Shown one piece after another: positions 1 to 10,000 of a DNA stretch of 64,000 bases (position 1 is the first letter of the stretch; the number at the start of each line of letters is the position of its first letter). This DNA comes from Actinospineispora eucalypti. GTDB lineage: Bacteria > Actinomycetota > Actinomycetes > Mycobacteriales > Pseudonocardiaceae. The stretch is taken from contig JACHMT010000005.1 in the NCBI GenBank assembly GCA_014208095.1, forward strand, positions 1,550,001-1,614,000. Direction: 5' to 3'. The notes under the pieces are model-generated. The model saw only the letters and a list, made by a program, of their open reading frames with translations, made no database searches and was not told the origin of the DNA. Both the position numbers and the translations under genes were made by a program.

Positions 1-544
1 CCGCAAGCGGCCACGGCAGAAAGTGCCTCAGCCCGTAGGTGAGCGGGACACCGGGTGATACCCGGATGTCGAGCACCCGACCGATCACGATCCGGTGGTC
101 GCCGATATGGACGTCCTCGGCCACCTCGCAGGCGGCGACCGCGAACGCGTCGTGGTGCAGGAACGGCAGGCCGAAGCACGCCCACGGCTCCGACGCCACG
201 TCGGCGAACTTGTCCACGCACCGGGAGGAGAACACCGTGGCCGCGCGGCGGCCGCCGGCGTGCAGAAGGTTCACCGCGAACCGCCGGGATGCCAGGACGG
301 CGCGGAGGGTTCCGCCACGCTCGTTGAGGCAGACAAGCAGCGTGGGCGGCGAGAGGGTGACGCTGGTCAGCGACGTGCAGGTCGCACCCCGGGGCCGCCC
401 ATCACCGTCGATCGTGGTCACGACCGACACCCCGGTGGGAAACGAGCTCATCAGGTCACGGTAGAGACCCACATCAGCCTCTGCTGGTTCCCGGACAGCG
501 AGATGAGAGGACTCGGTGTAGTCGTGCGGTTCCAACTCTTCCAC
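1..544 (-). CDS. Flavin reductase (RebF/AbeF-like), cut by window edge
   Basis: Reads on the minus strand without a stop to position 1, so the C-terminus is outside the window; about 181 residues are visible, close to the usual length of this family. The protein contains SSFPTGVSVVTT, a GRPRGATCTSLTSVTL stretch and RFAVNLL, typical of the FMN-binding split-barrel flavin reductase family (HpaC/RebF-like). It would supply FADH2 to the flavin-dependent halogenases beside it. The start is uncertain: GTG at 544 sits only one base after AGGAG, while TTG at 535 has better spacing to the same AAGGAG. The halogenase at 583-2169 lies upstream on the same strand, 38 bp away, so the two are probably co-transcribed. 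The family assignment is from motifs recognised by eye. Confidence 0.85.
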   Translation of the reverse strand, partial: MEELEPHDYTESSHLAVREPAEADVGLYRDLMSSFPTGVSVVTTIDGDGRPRGATCTSLTSVTLSPPTLLVCLNERGGTLRAVLASRRFAVNLLHAGGRRAATVFSSRCVDKFADVASEPWACFGLPFLHHDAFAVAACEVAEDVHIGDHRIVIGRVLDIRVSPGVPLTYGLRHFLPWPLA

Positions 545-582
545 GCTCCTTAGCTGCTTGCCCTAGCCTCGGCTTATTGCTT

Positions 583-2169
583 CTACTTTTTGTGTAGGGC
601 GCGGAGATATTCGACCGTTGTCGGCAACTCGCTCAACATTTTGTCCTCTTTCCTCCTGATGTTCTCGAACAGGCGCGTGGCGCCGTGTTGGGCGCTGGGC
701 CGGTTGGCCAACGAAGGCACTGGTGTGTCCGGCAGCAGCCCGAGCCCGGCGAAGACACAGTAGTAGCTGCCGTTGGTCCAAAAGTTTCGGAACTCGGCGT
801 CGAAGTTGGTGTAGTAGGTAGACTCGTCCACGACGGGTGCGTTGATGGGTAGCCCCGCCTTGTACATCGCAATCTTCTCCTGGATCTCCGGCGTCAGATC
901 CAGCTCTTTGGTTGCCTGCCAAAACGGGGTGTCCACGCGCGGCGAAAGATAGTAATGTGCCTGGAGGAAGTCCCTGCAGTCGTCGAACATGAACTTGATC
1001 TCGGCATTGCATCGATCGATCAGCAGCGGGTTGAAAGACTTGTCAGGGAAATGCTTGGCCAGCTGGTAGATAGCGCCCGTGATGAAATAGATACCCACCG
1101 ACTCCAGCGGTTCGAGAAAGCATGACGCGAGCCCGATGCCGATACAGTTCTTGACCCACGCCCTACGGTTGCGCCCCGTGCGGAAGCGGATGTGGCTGAG
1201 TGGAAGTTCCTCGGGATCGATGTCCCACAGTCGGCAGAACTCACTCGTTGCCTCGTCTTGGTCGATGAACGCACTCGAGTAGACGTATCCGGTGCCGAAC
1301 CGGCCCAGCATCGGGATCTTCCAGGTCCAGCCGGAGTTCATGGCGATCGCCGAGGTGTACGGTTCTATCCCGTCGTCGTCATTGTGTGGGACCGCCGTAG
1401 CGACCGCGCTGTCACACAGTAGTTGGCCACTCATGTCGATGAACGGTTCGCCCATCGCCTTGTTGATGAGGAGGCCACGGAATCCGGAGCAGTCGACGAA
1501 CAGGTCGCCGGCGAGCTCCTGGCCGCTCTTGGTGATCAGCGCCTGGATGAAGCCTTGGCTGTCCTGGCGCACCTCCCACAGCTCGTCCTGCACGTGCCGC
1601 ACCCCGAGTGTGTCGGTGGAGAACCGGCGCAGGAAGTCGGCGACGAGGTGGGCGTCGAAGTGCCACGCGTAGTAGGTCGCCGGCTGGCCGTCCGGCCAGC
1701 ACGGCGCCTTCTTGGCGTCCATCGCGGCCGGTTCCCAGAAGCAGTACTGGTCGAACCGTTCCTTGGTCTCGCCCAGCAGCCGGCGGTAAGCCCAATAATG
1801 CGAGAGGGGCAGCCCGTCGTGCTCGGGAAGCAGACCGAAGGTGTGGTAGAAATGATCGAAACCTCCGTTCATTGTTCTCGAGTCGGGCCGGCTATCGCCA
1901 CCGGTGCACCAATTGATGTACTTGATGGCCATCTTGAAGCTGGCGTTGCACTCGGGCATCCAGTCCTTCTCTTCGAGCCCGAGAAAGTCGAAGAACACCC
2001 TCTGCAGGTTCGGCACAGTCGCCTCACCGACACCGATCTTGGGTATTCCGGGAGATTCGAGCACGGTGACGGATGTGGTTTCACCGAGCATCTTCGCAAG
2101 GTACGATGCGGTCATCCAGCCGGCCGTGCCACCGCCGAGAATGATGACCTTCTCAACTCGGTTGCCCAT
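583..2169 (-). CDS. FAD-dependent tryptophan halogenase, RebH/PrnA-like
   Basis: A 528-residue protein of normal length for the family. It shows the FAD motif GGGTAGW (residues 12-18), the catalytic lysine in NASFKMAIK (K79, the same number as in PrnA and RebH), the halogenase motif WTWKIP (281-286) and the chloride/active-site segment EPLESVGIYF with E356-S357. It should chlorinate free tryptophan with FADH2, O2 and chloride before dimerisation. Overall similarity is to the RebH/PrnA branch, which includes 7-halogenases; regiochemistry cannot be read from the sequence here. The start ATG at 2169 has AGGAG seven bases upstream. It is transcribed together with the flavin reductase downstream and diverges from the gene at 2480. 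A second, different halogenase lies at 4096-5637. Confidence 0.95.
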   Translation of the reverse strand: MGNRVEKVIILGGGTAGWMTASYLAKMLGETTSVTVLESPGIPKIGVGEATVPNLQRVFFDFLGLEEKDWMPECNASFKMAIKYINWCTGGDSRPDSRTMNGGFDHFYHTFGLLPEHDGLPLSHYWAYRRLLGETKERFDQYCFWEPAAMDAKKAPCWPDGQPATYYAWHFDAHLVADFLRRFSTDTLGVRHVQDELWEVRQDSQGFIQALITKSGQELAGDLFVDCSGFRGLLINKAMGEPFIDMSGQLLCDSAVATAVPHNDDDGIEPYTSAIAMNSGWTWKIPMLGRFGTGYVYSSAFIDQDEATSEFCRLWDIDPEELPLSHIRFRTGRNRRAWVKNCIGIGLASCFLEPLESVGIYFITGAIYQLAKHFPDKSFNPLLIDRCNAEIKFMFDDCRDFLQAHYYLSPRVDTPFWQATKELDLTPEIQEKIAMYKAGLPINAPVVDESTYYTNFDAEFRNFWTNGSYYCVFAGLGLLPDTPVPSLANRPSAQHGATRLFENIRRKEDKMLSELPTTVEYLRALHKK

Positions 2170-2479
2170 CTAGATACTCCTCATGGTCGCGTTCTTTGGG
2201 CGTCAAGGAATCGTCGGTAAGCCAAGCTTAGGATTCGCCATTCGCCGAACGGTATGCCGGAGCGGGAGGGTCGCACGAATCCAACTTGCTCGCGCGGGCT
2301 GCCGGCCCCCGAACGGATTATCCGGTGCGGTCGGCCCTCGCCGAAGCGTCTGCACCGCTGTCAACGCGGGGGATGTGCCGGGTCGAGGCCGGCGTCAATC
2401 TAGACGTGGCGGCCGCGGGCAGATCCGTGGGGACGAACTCGGTCGCACCGTACCGAAGCAGTGTCGGGGCGAATCAGCC
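2170..2479. promoter_or_regulatory. Divergent intergenic region between halogenase and RebC-like gene
   Basis: About 310 bp separate the starts of two divergently read biosynthetic genes, so promoters for both must lie here. A TTG-initiated upstream extension of the plus-strand reading frame exists but lacks family similarity. No convincing -10/-35 pair or operator could be picked out by eye. Confidence 0.5.
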
Positions 2480-4096
2480 ATGGCGGAAGGGCCAGTGCCG
2501 GTGGGCGGAAAAAGCTGCCAAACCGACGTATTGATCGTCGGCGGAGGCCCTGTCGGAATGTCGTTGGCTCTCGACCTCAAGAGCCGTGATGTCGATTTCT
2601 TGCTGCTCGAGGCGGGCGACGGTCACATCGACCACCCGAAAGTGGGTACGGTCGGGCCGCGGTCGATGGAGTTCTTCCGCGGTTGGGGACTCGCCAACCG
2701 GATTCGCAAGGCCGGATGGCCCGACGACCATCCCCTCGACATCGCGTGGGTGACGGCGGTCGGTGGCCACGAGATCTACCGGATCGAGTTCGGCACGACC
2801 GGTATGCGGCTGCCACCGGACCACACCCCCGAACCCGAACAGGTGTGCCCACAGCACTGGCTGATGCCTTTGTTGACCGAATCGCTCGGGACGCATCCGG
2901 ATGGTCCGGTGCGCCTGCGCTGGCGGGTGGACGAGATCGATCAGCACGACGACGGCGTCACAGTGACGGCAACGGTAGGGGACACCGGCGAGGTCGCCAC
3001 GGTGACCGCGGCCTATGTCGTGGCGTGTGACGGCGCGAACTCTCCGATTCGCAAAAGGTGCGGGGTGCCCGTTCGGTCCCACCACCGGACGCAGGTATTC
3101 CGCAACATCCTCTTCCGAGCTCCGCGGCTGCGCGCACAGCTCGGCGAGTCCGCCGCGTTGGTGTACTTCCTGACCTCCCCGACGATGTTGCGGTACCCGC
3201 TGAGATCAATGGACGGCGAGGCGCTCTACCGGCTCACCGCATCGGGTCAGGACGCCTCGGCAATGCGGGATGCCGAGGAACTGGTGCGGGCCGCGATCGC
3301 GCTGGACACGCCCGTGCGGGTGCTGTCCGATGCCACCTGGCACCTGACCCACCGCGTGGCGGAGCGCTACCGGACCGGTCGCGTCCTGTTCGCCGGAGAT
3401 GCGGCACACACGCTCTCCCCGTCCGGCGGGTTCGGGATGAACACCGGCATCGCCGATGCCGCCAACCTCGGCTGGAAGCTCGCCGCGGTGCTCGCCGGGT
3501 GGGCGGGCCCGGGCCTGCTGGACAGCTACGAGGCCGAACGGATGCCGGTCGCGGTGGCCAGCCTCGAACAGTCGAACCACAACCTGCGCAGGACGCTGCG
3601 CCGGGAGCTCTCCCCGAGCATCATGCTCGACAACGCCGACGGTGCCGCGGCCAGAAGCAGCCTGGCCGCCCAACTGGAATCCGGTGGAGTACGGCGCGAG
3701 TTCGATGCACCGGACATCCATTTCGGCTATCGCTACCGGTCGACGCTCATTGTGGATGATCCAACGGAAAAAGACACCGAGACCTGGTCGACGAGCGCGC
3801 TACCCGGCGGCCGGGCCCCGCACGTATGGATACATCCGGGGATGTCGACGCTGGATCTGTTCGGCCGAGGATTCGTACTGCTTTCGTTCCAGTCGTCCCC
3901 GAACACCGAGCGGTTGCAACAGGCTTTTGCGGAATACCAGATTCCGCTGGCGATATGTGAGATCGACCAGGCCGATGTCGCCCAAAACTATGGACGTCCC
4001 CACGTTGTGGTCCGCCCGGACGGTCATGTCGCCTGGCGCGGCACAGACCTGCCGGTCAATCCTGAAACTCTGGCAAACCGGGTTCGAGGTGGTTGA
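2480..4096 (+). CDS. FAD monooxygenase, RebC/StaC-like (copy 1)
   Basis: A 538-residue class A flavin monooxygenase. The FAD motif GGGPVG is at residues 21-26, the central motif is VVACDGANSP, and the second FAD motif reads VLFAGDAAHTLSPSGGFGMN. Long stretches such as VGTVGPRSMEFFR, AGWPDDHPLD, HWLMPLL and TQVFRNILFRAP match RebC as remembered. RebC/StaC enzymes act with the P450 (RebP/StaP) to convert chromopyrrolic acid to the indolocarbazole core and set the oxidation state of the pyrrole-derived ring. The ATG at 2480 fits the RebC N-terminus although its ribosome-binding site is weak. The stop overlaps the start of the next halogenase by one base (TGATG), so the pair is translationally coupled. 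A paralogue lies at 19651-21255. Confidence 0.9.
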   Translation: MAEGPVPVGGKSCQTDVLIVGGGPVGMSLALDLKSRDVDFLLLEAGDGHIDHPKVGTVGPRSMEFFRGWGLANRIRKAGWPDDHPLDIAWVTAVGGHEIYRIEFGTTGMRLPPDHTPEPEQVCPQHWLMPLLTESLGTHPDGPVRLRWRVDEIDQHDDGVTVTATVGDTGEVATVTAAYVVACDGANSPIRKRCGVPVRSHHRTQVFRNILFRAPRLRAQLGESAALVYFLTSPTMLRYPLRSMDGEALYRLTASGQDASAMRDAEELVRAAIALDTPVRVLSDATWHLTHRVAERYRTGRVLFAGDAAHTLSPSGGFGMNTGIADAANLGWKLAAVLAGWAGPGLLDSYEAERMPVAVASLEQSNHNLRRTLRRELSPSIMLDNADGAAARSSLAAQLESGGVRREFDAPDIHFGYRYRSTLIVDDPTEKDTETWSTSALPGGRAPHVWIHPGMSTLDLFGRGFVLLSFQSSPNTERLQQAFAEYQIPLAICEIDQADVAQNYGRPHVVVRPDGHVAWRGTDLPVNPETLANRVRGG

Positions 4097-5637
4097 TGAT
4101 GATTAGATCCGTTGTTGTTGTCGGCGGTGGAACGGCGGGCTGGATGACGGCGGCCTACCTGCGCGCGGCTTTCGGCGATCGGCTCGATGTGACTTTGGTG
4201 GAGTCCACCACGGTGGGCAGTATCGGAGTGGGCGAGGCCACTTTCAGCACGATCCGCCATTATTTCGACTACCTGGGCCTGGACGAGGCTGAATGGTTGC
4301 CGAACTGCGACGGCAGCTACAAGCTGGGAATCCGTTTCGAGAACTGGAGCACGCCGGGAGAATACTTCTACCATCCATTTGAACGGCTGCGTGATGCCGA
4401 CGGCTTTTCCCTGGCGGAGTGGTGGCTCAAGCTCGGTGACCATCGGCGGCCGTTCGATCGCGAATGCTTCATCACGTCGGCGCTGTGCGAGGCCCGGCGG
4501 TCGCCGCGCTTTCTCGACGGGAGCCTCTTCGCCGGCGACCTGGACGGTTCCAGCGGCCGCTCGACGCTCGCCGAACAGCGTGCGCAGTTTCCCTATGCGT
4601 ACCACTTCGATGCCGACAAGGTCGCTCGTTTCCTCGCTGGCTACAGCGTGGATCGCGGCGTGCGCCACGTGGTGGACGACGTGGTGCACACGGCTCAGGA
4701 CCAACGCGGCTGGATCACCCACGTCGTCACCCGCGACCACGGGGACTTGGCCGCGGATCTGTTTGTGGACTGCACCGGTTCGAGGGCCGAGCTGATCGGC
4801 AAAGTTCTCGGCGAGCCGTTCATTTCCTTTCAGGATGTGCTGCCGAACAACCGCGCCGTCGCTATTCGAGTGCCACACGAGTGCCCGGGGCGGATGAACC
4901 CCTACACGACCGCGACCGCGATGGAGGCCGGCTGGCTGTGGACCATCCCGTTGTTGCACCGGGACGGCAACGGTTACGTCTACTCCGACGAGTTCTGCAC
5001 GCCGGAACAGGCGGAACGGACCCTTCGCCGGTATGTGGCCCCTCGGGGTGACGACCTCGAGGTCAACCACATTGCCATGCGGGTGGGGCGAAGCCGGGAA
5101 TCCTGGGTGAAGAACTGTGTGGCCATCGGGCTCTCCAGCGCGTTCGTGGAACCGCTGGAGTCCACCGGAATATTCTTCATCCAGCATGGAATCGAGCAGC
5201 TGGTCAAACACTTCCCGGACCGGCAATGGGACCGCGCCCTGGCGCAAAGTTACAACACCCGGATTGCCCGCGCCGTCGACGGCGTGAAGGATTTCCTCAT
5301 CCTGCACTACCGCGCCGCGGGACGAGACGACAACCAGTACTGGAAGGCCGCGAAGACGAGAAAGGCCACCGATACGGCTGAGGAGTGCATGGAGGGTGCG
5401 AGGGTTCACCTGTGGGACCAGGAGACAATCTATCCCCATTACCACGGGTTCGAGTCCTATTCTTGGAACACGATCTGGTTGGGCATGGGAAACCGTCCCG
5501 AGCGGTTCCGGCCGGCACTGGCGCACATGGACCCCGCCCCCGCCAGTGCGGAGTTCGCCAAACTGCGGGCGCAGGCCCGCCGTATGGTCAAGGAGCTGCC
5601 CAGCTGCCATGAGTACTTGTCACAACCGGGGTCGTAG
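4096..5637 (+). CDS. FAD-dependent tryptophan halogenase, PyrH-like (probably 5-position)
   Basis: A 513-residue flavin halogenase with GGGTAGWM near the N-terminus, the catalytic lysine in GSYKLGIRFENW, WLWTIP and EPLESTGIFF. Segments such as PGEYFYHPFERLR, GRSTLAEQRAQFPYAYHFDAD and DVLPNNRAVA closely match PyrH, the tryptophan 5-halogenase of pyrroindomycin biosynthesis; the halogenases of indolotryptoline clusters (ClaH, AbeH) are also reported to act at position 5. It is clearly a different branch from the halogenase at 583-2169. The usual GFRGLLI segment reads GSRAELI here. ATG at 4096 overlaps the preceding stop; ATG at 4099 is a possible alternative. It converges with the P450 ending at 5808, leaving 170 bp in which no clear terminator was seen. 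Confidence 0.94.
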   Translation: MMIRSVVVVGGGTAGWMTAAYLRAAFGDRLDVTLVESTTVGSIGVGEATFSTIRHYFDYLGLDEAEWLPNCDGSYKLGIRFENWSTPGEYFYHPFERLRDADGFSLAEWWLKLGDHRRPFDRECFITSALCEARRSPRFLDGSLFAGDLDGSSGRSTLAEQRAQFPYAYHFDADKVARFLAGYSVDRGVRHVVDDVVHTAQDQRGWITHVVTRDHGDLAADLFVDCTGSRAELIGKVLGEPFISFQDVLPNNRAVAIRVPHECPGRMNPYTTATAMEAGWLWTIPLLHRDGNGYVYSDEFCTPEQAERTLRRYVAPRGDDLEVNHIAMRVGRSRESWVKNCVAIGLSSAFVEPLESTGIFFIQHGIEQLVKHFPDRQWDRALAQSYNTRIARAVDGVKDFLILHYRAAGRDDNQYWKAAKTRKATDTAEECMEGARVHLWDQETIYPHYHGFESYSWNTIWLGMGNRPERFRPALAHMDPAPASAEFAKLRAQARRMVKELPSCHEYLSQPGS

Positions 5638-5807
5638 GCCGTGTTTCGACATTGCGCGCCCGCTCGGTGAGGGCTCGGTGCTGGTTTAAAGATCGGCTTG
5701 GACGGCCGCGGGTTTGCCGGGCTTTCGGCCTGGCGTCGGGGTGGCTGGCGCGCGACGTCCCATCCGTCACGGCCGCATCGCGACCGGCCGCGGCCGAGTC
5801 GCGGGTG

Positions 5808-7052
5808 TCACACCCGGCGGAGCCATAGTTCTAGCGGGCCGTGGAAAATGAGGTCCTCGCCGTAGACCAACTGTTCGCCGTCGATGCGCAGCCTCGGCAG
5901 CAGCTTCACAATGGCACCGACACCGATCTCGGTCTCCATCCGGCCGAGCGCGGAGCCGAGGCAGTAGTGGATGCCCATGCCGAAGCCGCAGTGCCGGCGG
6001 TTGCGTCGGTCGAGCCGAATGACGTCGGGGTCGGGGAACGATGCCGGGTCGCGGTTGGCCGAGCCGAGGACCACCGTGACCTTGTCCCCCCGGTGGATGT
6101 CACGGCCGCCGACGCACGCGTCGCGGTAAGCCCATCTGGTCACCATCTGGGCGGGTGAGTCGAACCGGATCAACTCGTCGACCGCGGCCGGCACCAGTCG
6201 AGGCTGGTCGAGGAGCCGGTCCAGCAGGTTCGCGTGTCGCAGGAGGAGCAAGACGATCTTGGACAGGGCGGTGCGCATCGTCTCGTTTCCCGAGGCGAGT
6301 AGATGCACGCAGGTAGCGACCAGGAGATCGTCGGCGCCCTCGCCGTCGCTCCACGATGCCGCGACGAGGGCGGAGATCAGGTCGTTCCCCGGCGCGCGGC
6401 GGCGGCTGGAGAGGATCCGGCGGAAGTACTCGTCGAAGTCGTGCGCCGCGTCTTCGGCGGCGGCGAGCCGCTGGGCTCGGTTGCCGGGCCGGAAGGTGCT
6501 GGCCTGTTGCAACGCGGCCGTCCGGCCGCACATCCACGTCCAGTCCGTCCGCGGCACCCCGAGCGCCTCGAGGATCACCAGCATCGGGACCACGGTGGCG
6601 TAGTCGCCGACCAGCTCTATCCGAGAATTGTCCGCGAGGTCGGCTACCAGCTCCCCAACGATGTCGCGGGCGCGCTCGGCCAGCCCCTCCTGTATCCGTT
6701 GTGCCAGGCAGTCCGCGACGACCGCGCGAACGGCGGTGTGCCGAGGTGGGTCCATGAAGACCAGCCAGTTGTCGACGAAGGCGCCGAGGGTCGGGCAACC
6801 GCCCGCGAGCGAGGCCGACAGCGGCGCGGAGCTGCCAGCGGCCGCCGCGGCACCGCGCCCGAAACCCCGGCCGGTGAGCACCGTCGACGCGTCCCCGTAC
6901 CGCATGACCAGCCATTCGGGTTCTCGCCCGCTTCCGGGGCGCAAAACCCGATGCAGACCGGCTGACTCGCGGAATCGCTGGTAGACGGGGTACGGATTCT
7001 CGATGTTCGCCAATACCAGTGAATGGAATCGCTCGGCGTCCAGAGCTGACAT
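5808..7052 (-). CDS. rebP: Cytochrome P450, RebP/StaP-like (chromopyrrolic acid-processing)
   Basis: A P450 of 414 residues. The heme-ligand motif reads FGMGIHYCLG, the ExxR motif is DELIR, and the I-helix reads ASGNETM, so the usual AGxxT appears as ASGNET. RebP/StaP oxidatively couples and decarboxylates chromopyrrolic acid to form the six-ring indolocarbazole core together with RebC/StaC. The position directly downstream of the RebD-like gene on the same strand supports this role. The ATG at 7052 is preferred because GGGGAGAGG lies at good spacing before it; a longer frame starts at GTG 7076 without a ribosome-binding site. The intergenic gap to the RebD-like gene is about 36 bp, consistent with an O-D-P operon. 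Confidence 0.9.
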   Translation of the reverse strand: MSALDAERFHSLVLANIENPYPVYQRFRESAGLHRVLRPGSGREPEWLVMRYGDASTVLTGRGFGRGAAAAAGSSAPLSASLAGGCPTLGAFVDNWLVFMDPPRHTAVRAVVADCLAQRIQEGLAERARDIVGELVADLADNSRIELVGDYATVVPMLVILEALGVPRTDWTWMCGRTAALQQASTFRPGNRAQRLAAAEDAAHDFDEYFRRILSSRRRAPGNDLISALVAASWSDGEGADDLLVATCVHLLASGNETMRTALSKIVLLLLRHANLLDRLLDQPRLVPAAVDELIRFDSPAQMVTRWAYRDACVGGRDIHRGDKVTVVLGSANRDPASFPDPDVIRLDRRNRRHCGFGMGIHYCLGSALGRMETEIGVGAIVKLLPRLRIDGEQLVYGEDLIFHGPLELWLRRV

Positions 7053-7088
7053 GTCGGCCCTCTCCCCGTATTTCACAGCGGTCAGGAG

Positions 7089-10000
7089 TCAGTCCATGCT
7101 CCGCAGCTCTGCGGCTAGGGAGCGCAGCAGTTGCGGTACCGTCTCGGTCAGTCCGGCCACCTTGGTGGCATCCGCGGAAACCTCCATCAGCCGTGCGCCG
7201 ATCCAGGTGGCCGCGACGTCGGGGCGAGCGATGAACTGCACTTCTCGGTCTAGCTCGAATGACGGACCGGCGGTCCGACCGGGGCGGCCGGACGGCAGCG
7301 TGACAATGTGTTCGGCGAGCGGGCGCAAGACGCCGATCATCACATCGATGGCGGCGTTCATCAGGCGGGATCTGCGCAGGCTCTGGTCGGGCAGATATCC
7401 GAAGTGCTGGGCCATCAGCTGCAGCATGAGCGAATAGGCCCGGTTGAACAGTTCCATCGCCGCCCTGGCCTCTTGGTTGGTGACCAGGTCCGCGGCCAAG
7501 TTGTCGGGGCGCAGCGTCGGGTTCCGCATCACGGGATAGGCCGGCGCCCACGGCGTCCGGCGCCCGGCCGGATCGGTGGTGTACTCCGAACTGAGCTGCT
7601 CGCAGATCTTCAGAAAGGTGTCGAAGTGCGACTCCTCCGACGGCACGACAGATTCGATCACCTGGCCCTCGCCGTGTTCGGTGACGAAGTCGATCGCGAA
7701 CACAGCGCTGCTGACGTCGTCAACCTCCAGCTGGTAGTCGGGATGTGTCGCGTTGACCGACGCACGCATGAACAGGTGGTGCTCGCCGCCGCCGCGACCG
7801 GCCGGGACGACGATGGCATCGGGGATCCGCTGGATGGCCTCGCGAATGGCCGCGTAGAACTCGCTCAGCGACCCGTACGGACACGGCGCCGAGTCTCCCG
7901 CGAGCATGCCGGACTGGCCGGGCGAGAAGTCGCGAGCGAGATGGTAGGGCTGTTCCAGCGCGATGAACCGTTGCAAGCTGCCCCGTCCGAACGCCTCCAG
8001 ACAGAAGTCCAGTGGCACCGGTAGCCGGCTGTTGACGGTGCGGAAGTCGATGTCCGGAAGGTAGAACGACTGGCCGGTGGCCATGATGATGTTGTTGATG
8101 ACCAGAAAATGGATCATCTCTTCGCGGGTGATGTTCAGCAGCGCACCACGAATTCCGCCGTCGAGTGTGTGCGGACCGTCCCCGCACACCAACCGCAGCT
8201 GTTCAGGGGTCCACTCGCCGCGGTCGACGTGGGCCACACCCGCCGCGTACGTGGGAAGGGACCACAGCGCGAAGAGGTACTGCAGCATCGCCGCCAGCTC
8301 TATGGTGGCCGCCTGGCGCAGCGCACGGCTCAGCTCACCGAGCGTCTTGATGGGGGTGATCGCGGGTCTGCCGGCGGCCAGCAAGGGCGGCTTCGGCCGA
8401 GTCCGCTCGGTAGCGTGCATGAACCGCAACAGCAGATTTTGCTGCGCCCGGGTCATATCCCGGGTGGGCGGCATGTAGGAGGTGTTGTCCCGGTTTCGCG
8501 GGTCGCACACCAGCCAGATCAATCGGGCGTTCGTGGCAACCCTGGCCGGGTCCGCGAGACTGAAGATCTCGTTACCCATGAACGAGTACATCAGCTCGTA
8601 GTAAGCGAAGACCTCTCGATACAACAGGTCGACGGTGATTTCGTGGGACGGAATGTCATCCAGGTACCAGGTGTCGGGCAGGACCCGCACCGACAGGAAC
8701 CCGGCGGAAGACCAGTAGGCGAGCCGGTCCTCGTTGTCGTACGCGAGCGCGGCGGAGCCCTCGGACTCCGGGTCGCGGGGGAGCGGGGAGCCCGGCGGCA
8801 GCAGCAGGACCTGGGTAGCCCCGGCTCGCGCACCGCGGATGGCCAGCCAGCCGGACCCGGAGTCGTCGGTGCACAGAGCACAGCCGGACGCGTACCGCGG
8901 CTGTTCACCGGGCCGCGGGGCGGCGAGCTCGACGACGGTCACCTCGGTGGACCGGGCGCCCGGCGCGCTCGTCCGGCGGTCCAGCGGTAGGCCGCGCGGG
9001 TTGAAGAACTGGTGGACCGCGATGCCCTCGACCGGCGCGGGACGCCCCCGGACGAACGAGCGCACCATGATCTCGGCGGCGAAGTCCTGCTCGCTCGCCG
9101 CGTTCGGGTGCTCGAGGAAGAGGCTGGCCTGGTCAGACTGGACGGTGACCTCCTCCTCGGTGAGCAGCACCGTCCCGTCGGAAGCGCAGAGCCGCAGCGG
9201 TTCGTCCGGGTCGTCGTGGCGCCCATCGGCTCGCGCCACCGAGAGCACGCCGCTACTGAGCCGGAACAGCGCATCCCGGTACGCCGCCCGAGGGAAGATG
9301 CCCAGCAGCCGGCCGGCGCCGGTGCGCAGTTGCAGGTCGCCCACATCCAGGCTCGGGCCGAGCGGATGGGTCGGCCGGCCATCGCCGGCGGGAGCCCGGC
9401 TCTCGACCGGGACAGCGGTGATCATGTTGGCCGTCACGTGCTCGGCGCCGACCTCGACGGTCATGGTGTGCAGGGGCGTGTCCAGGCCCCGGCGACGCGG
9501 TTCCCGCGCCGTCAACAGGCGGCCCGCCGGATATGTGCGCAGCTCCCCCGGGCGCCACGGCGCGAGGGTGCCGCGCATGTCCCACCGGTCCGGCGCGTCG
9601 TTGCTCACCGGAGTCGCCATGTTGAACAGGGCCAACTGCACCACCAGCCCACCCACGTCCCCGGTGTCCACCAGCTCGCGCAACGCCGACACCGAGGTCG
9701 ACCGGTCGGCCTCGACCAGCCAGTGCAACCCGTCGGCCTTGTCCACCACGAACTGGTACACAACCGAACGAGTGAACTCCCGGCTCAGCGGATGCTCGTC
9801 CCTCTTCCGCACATGGCGCGGGTTCTGCCAGCGCGGCGGCGATATGCCGCGAACGTCACCGGTCACCATGTAGCCGACGTCGTGCGAGCGACCGGAGCGG
9901 CCGAGGCCGAGCTGGCCCACCATAACCGCGGTGGTCCAGTTGGAGGCCGGATCCACGTCGAAGACCCTGGCCCGGTTCGCGGTGGCGGCCAGGTAGTCGT

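Noticed and set aside
4024..5610. Long minus-strand frame (528 codons) opposite the PyrH-like halogenase
   Set aside because: It is a shadow of the plus-strand gene; no family motifs, while the plus strand is a clear halogenase.
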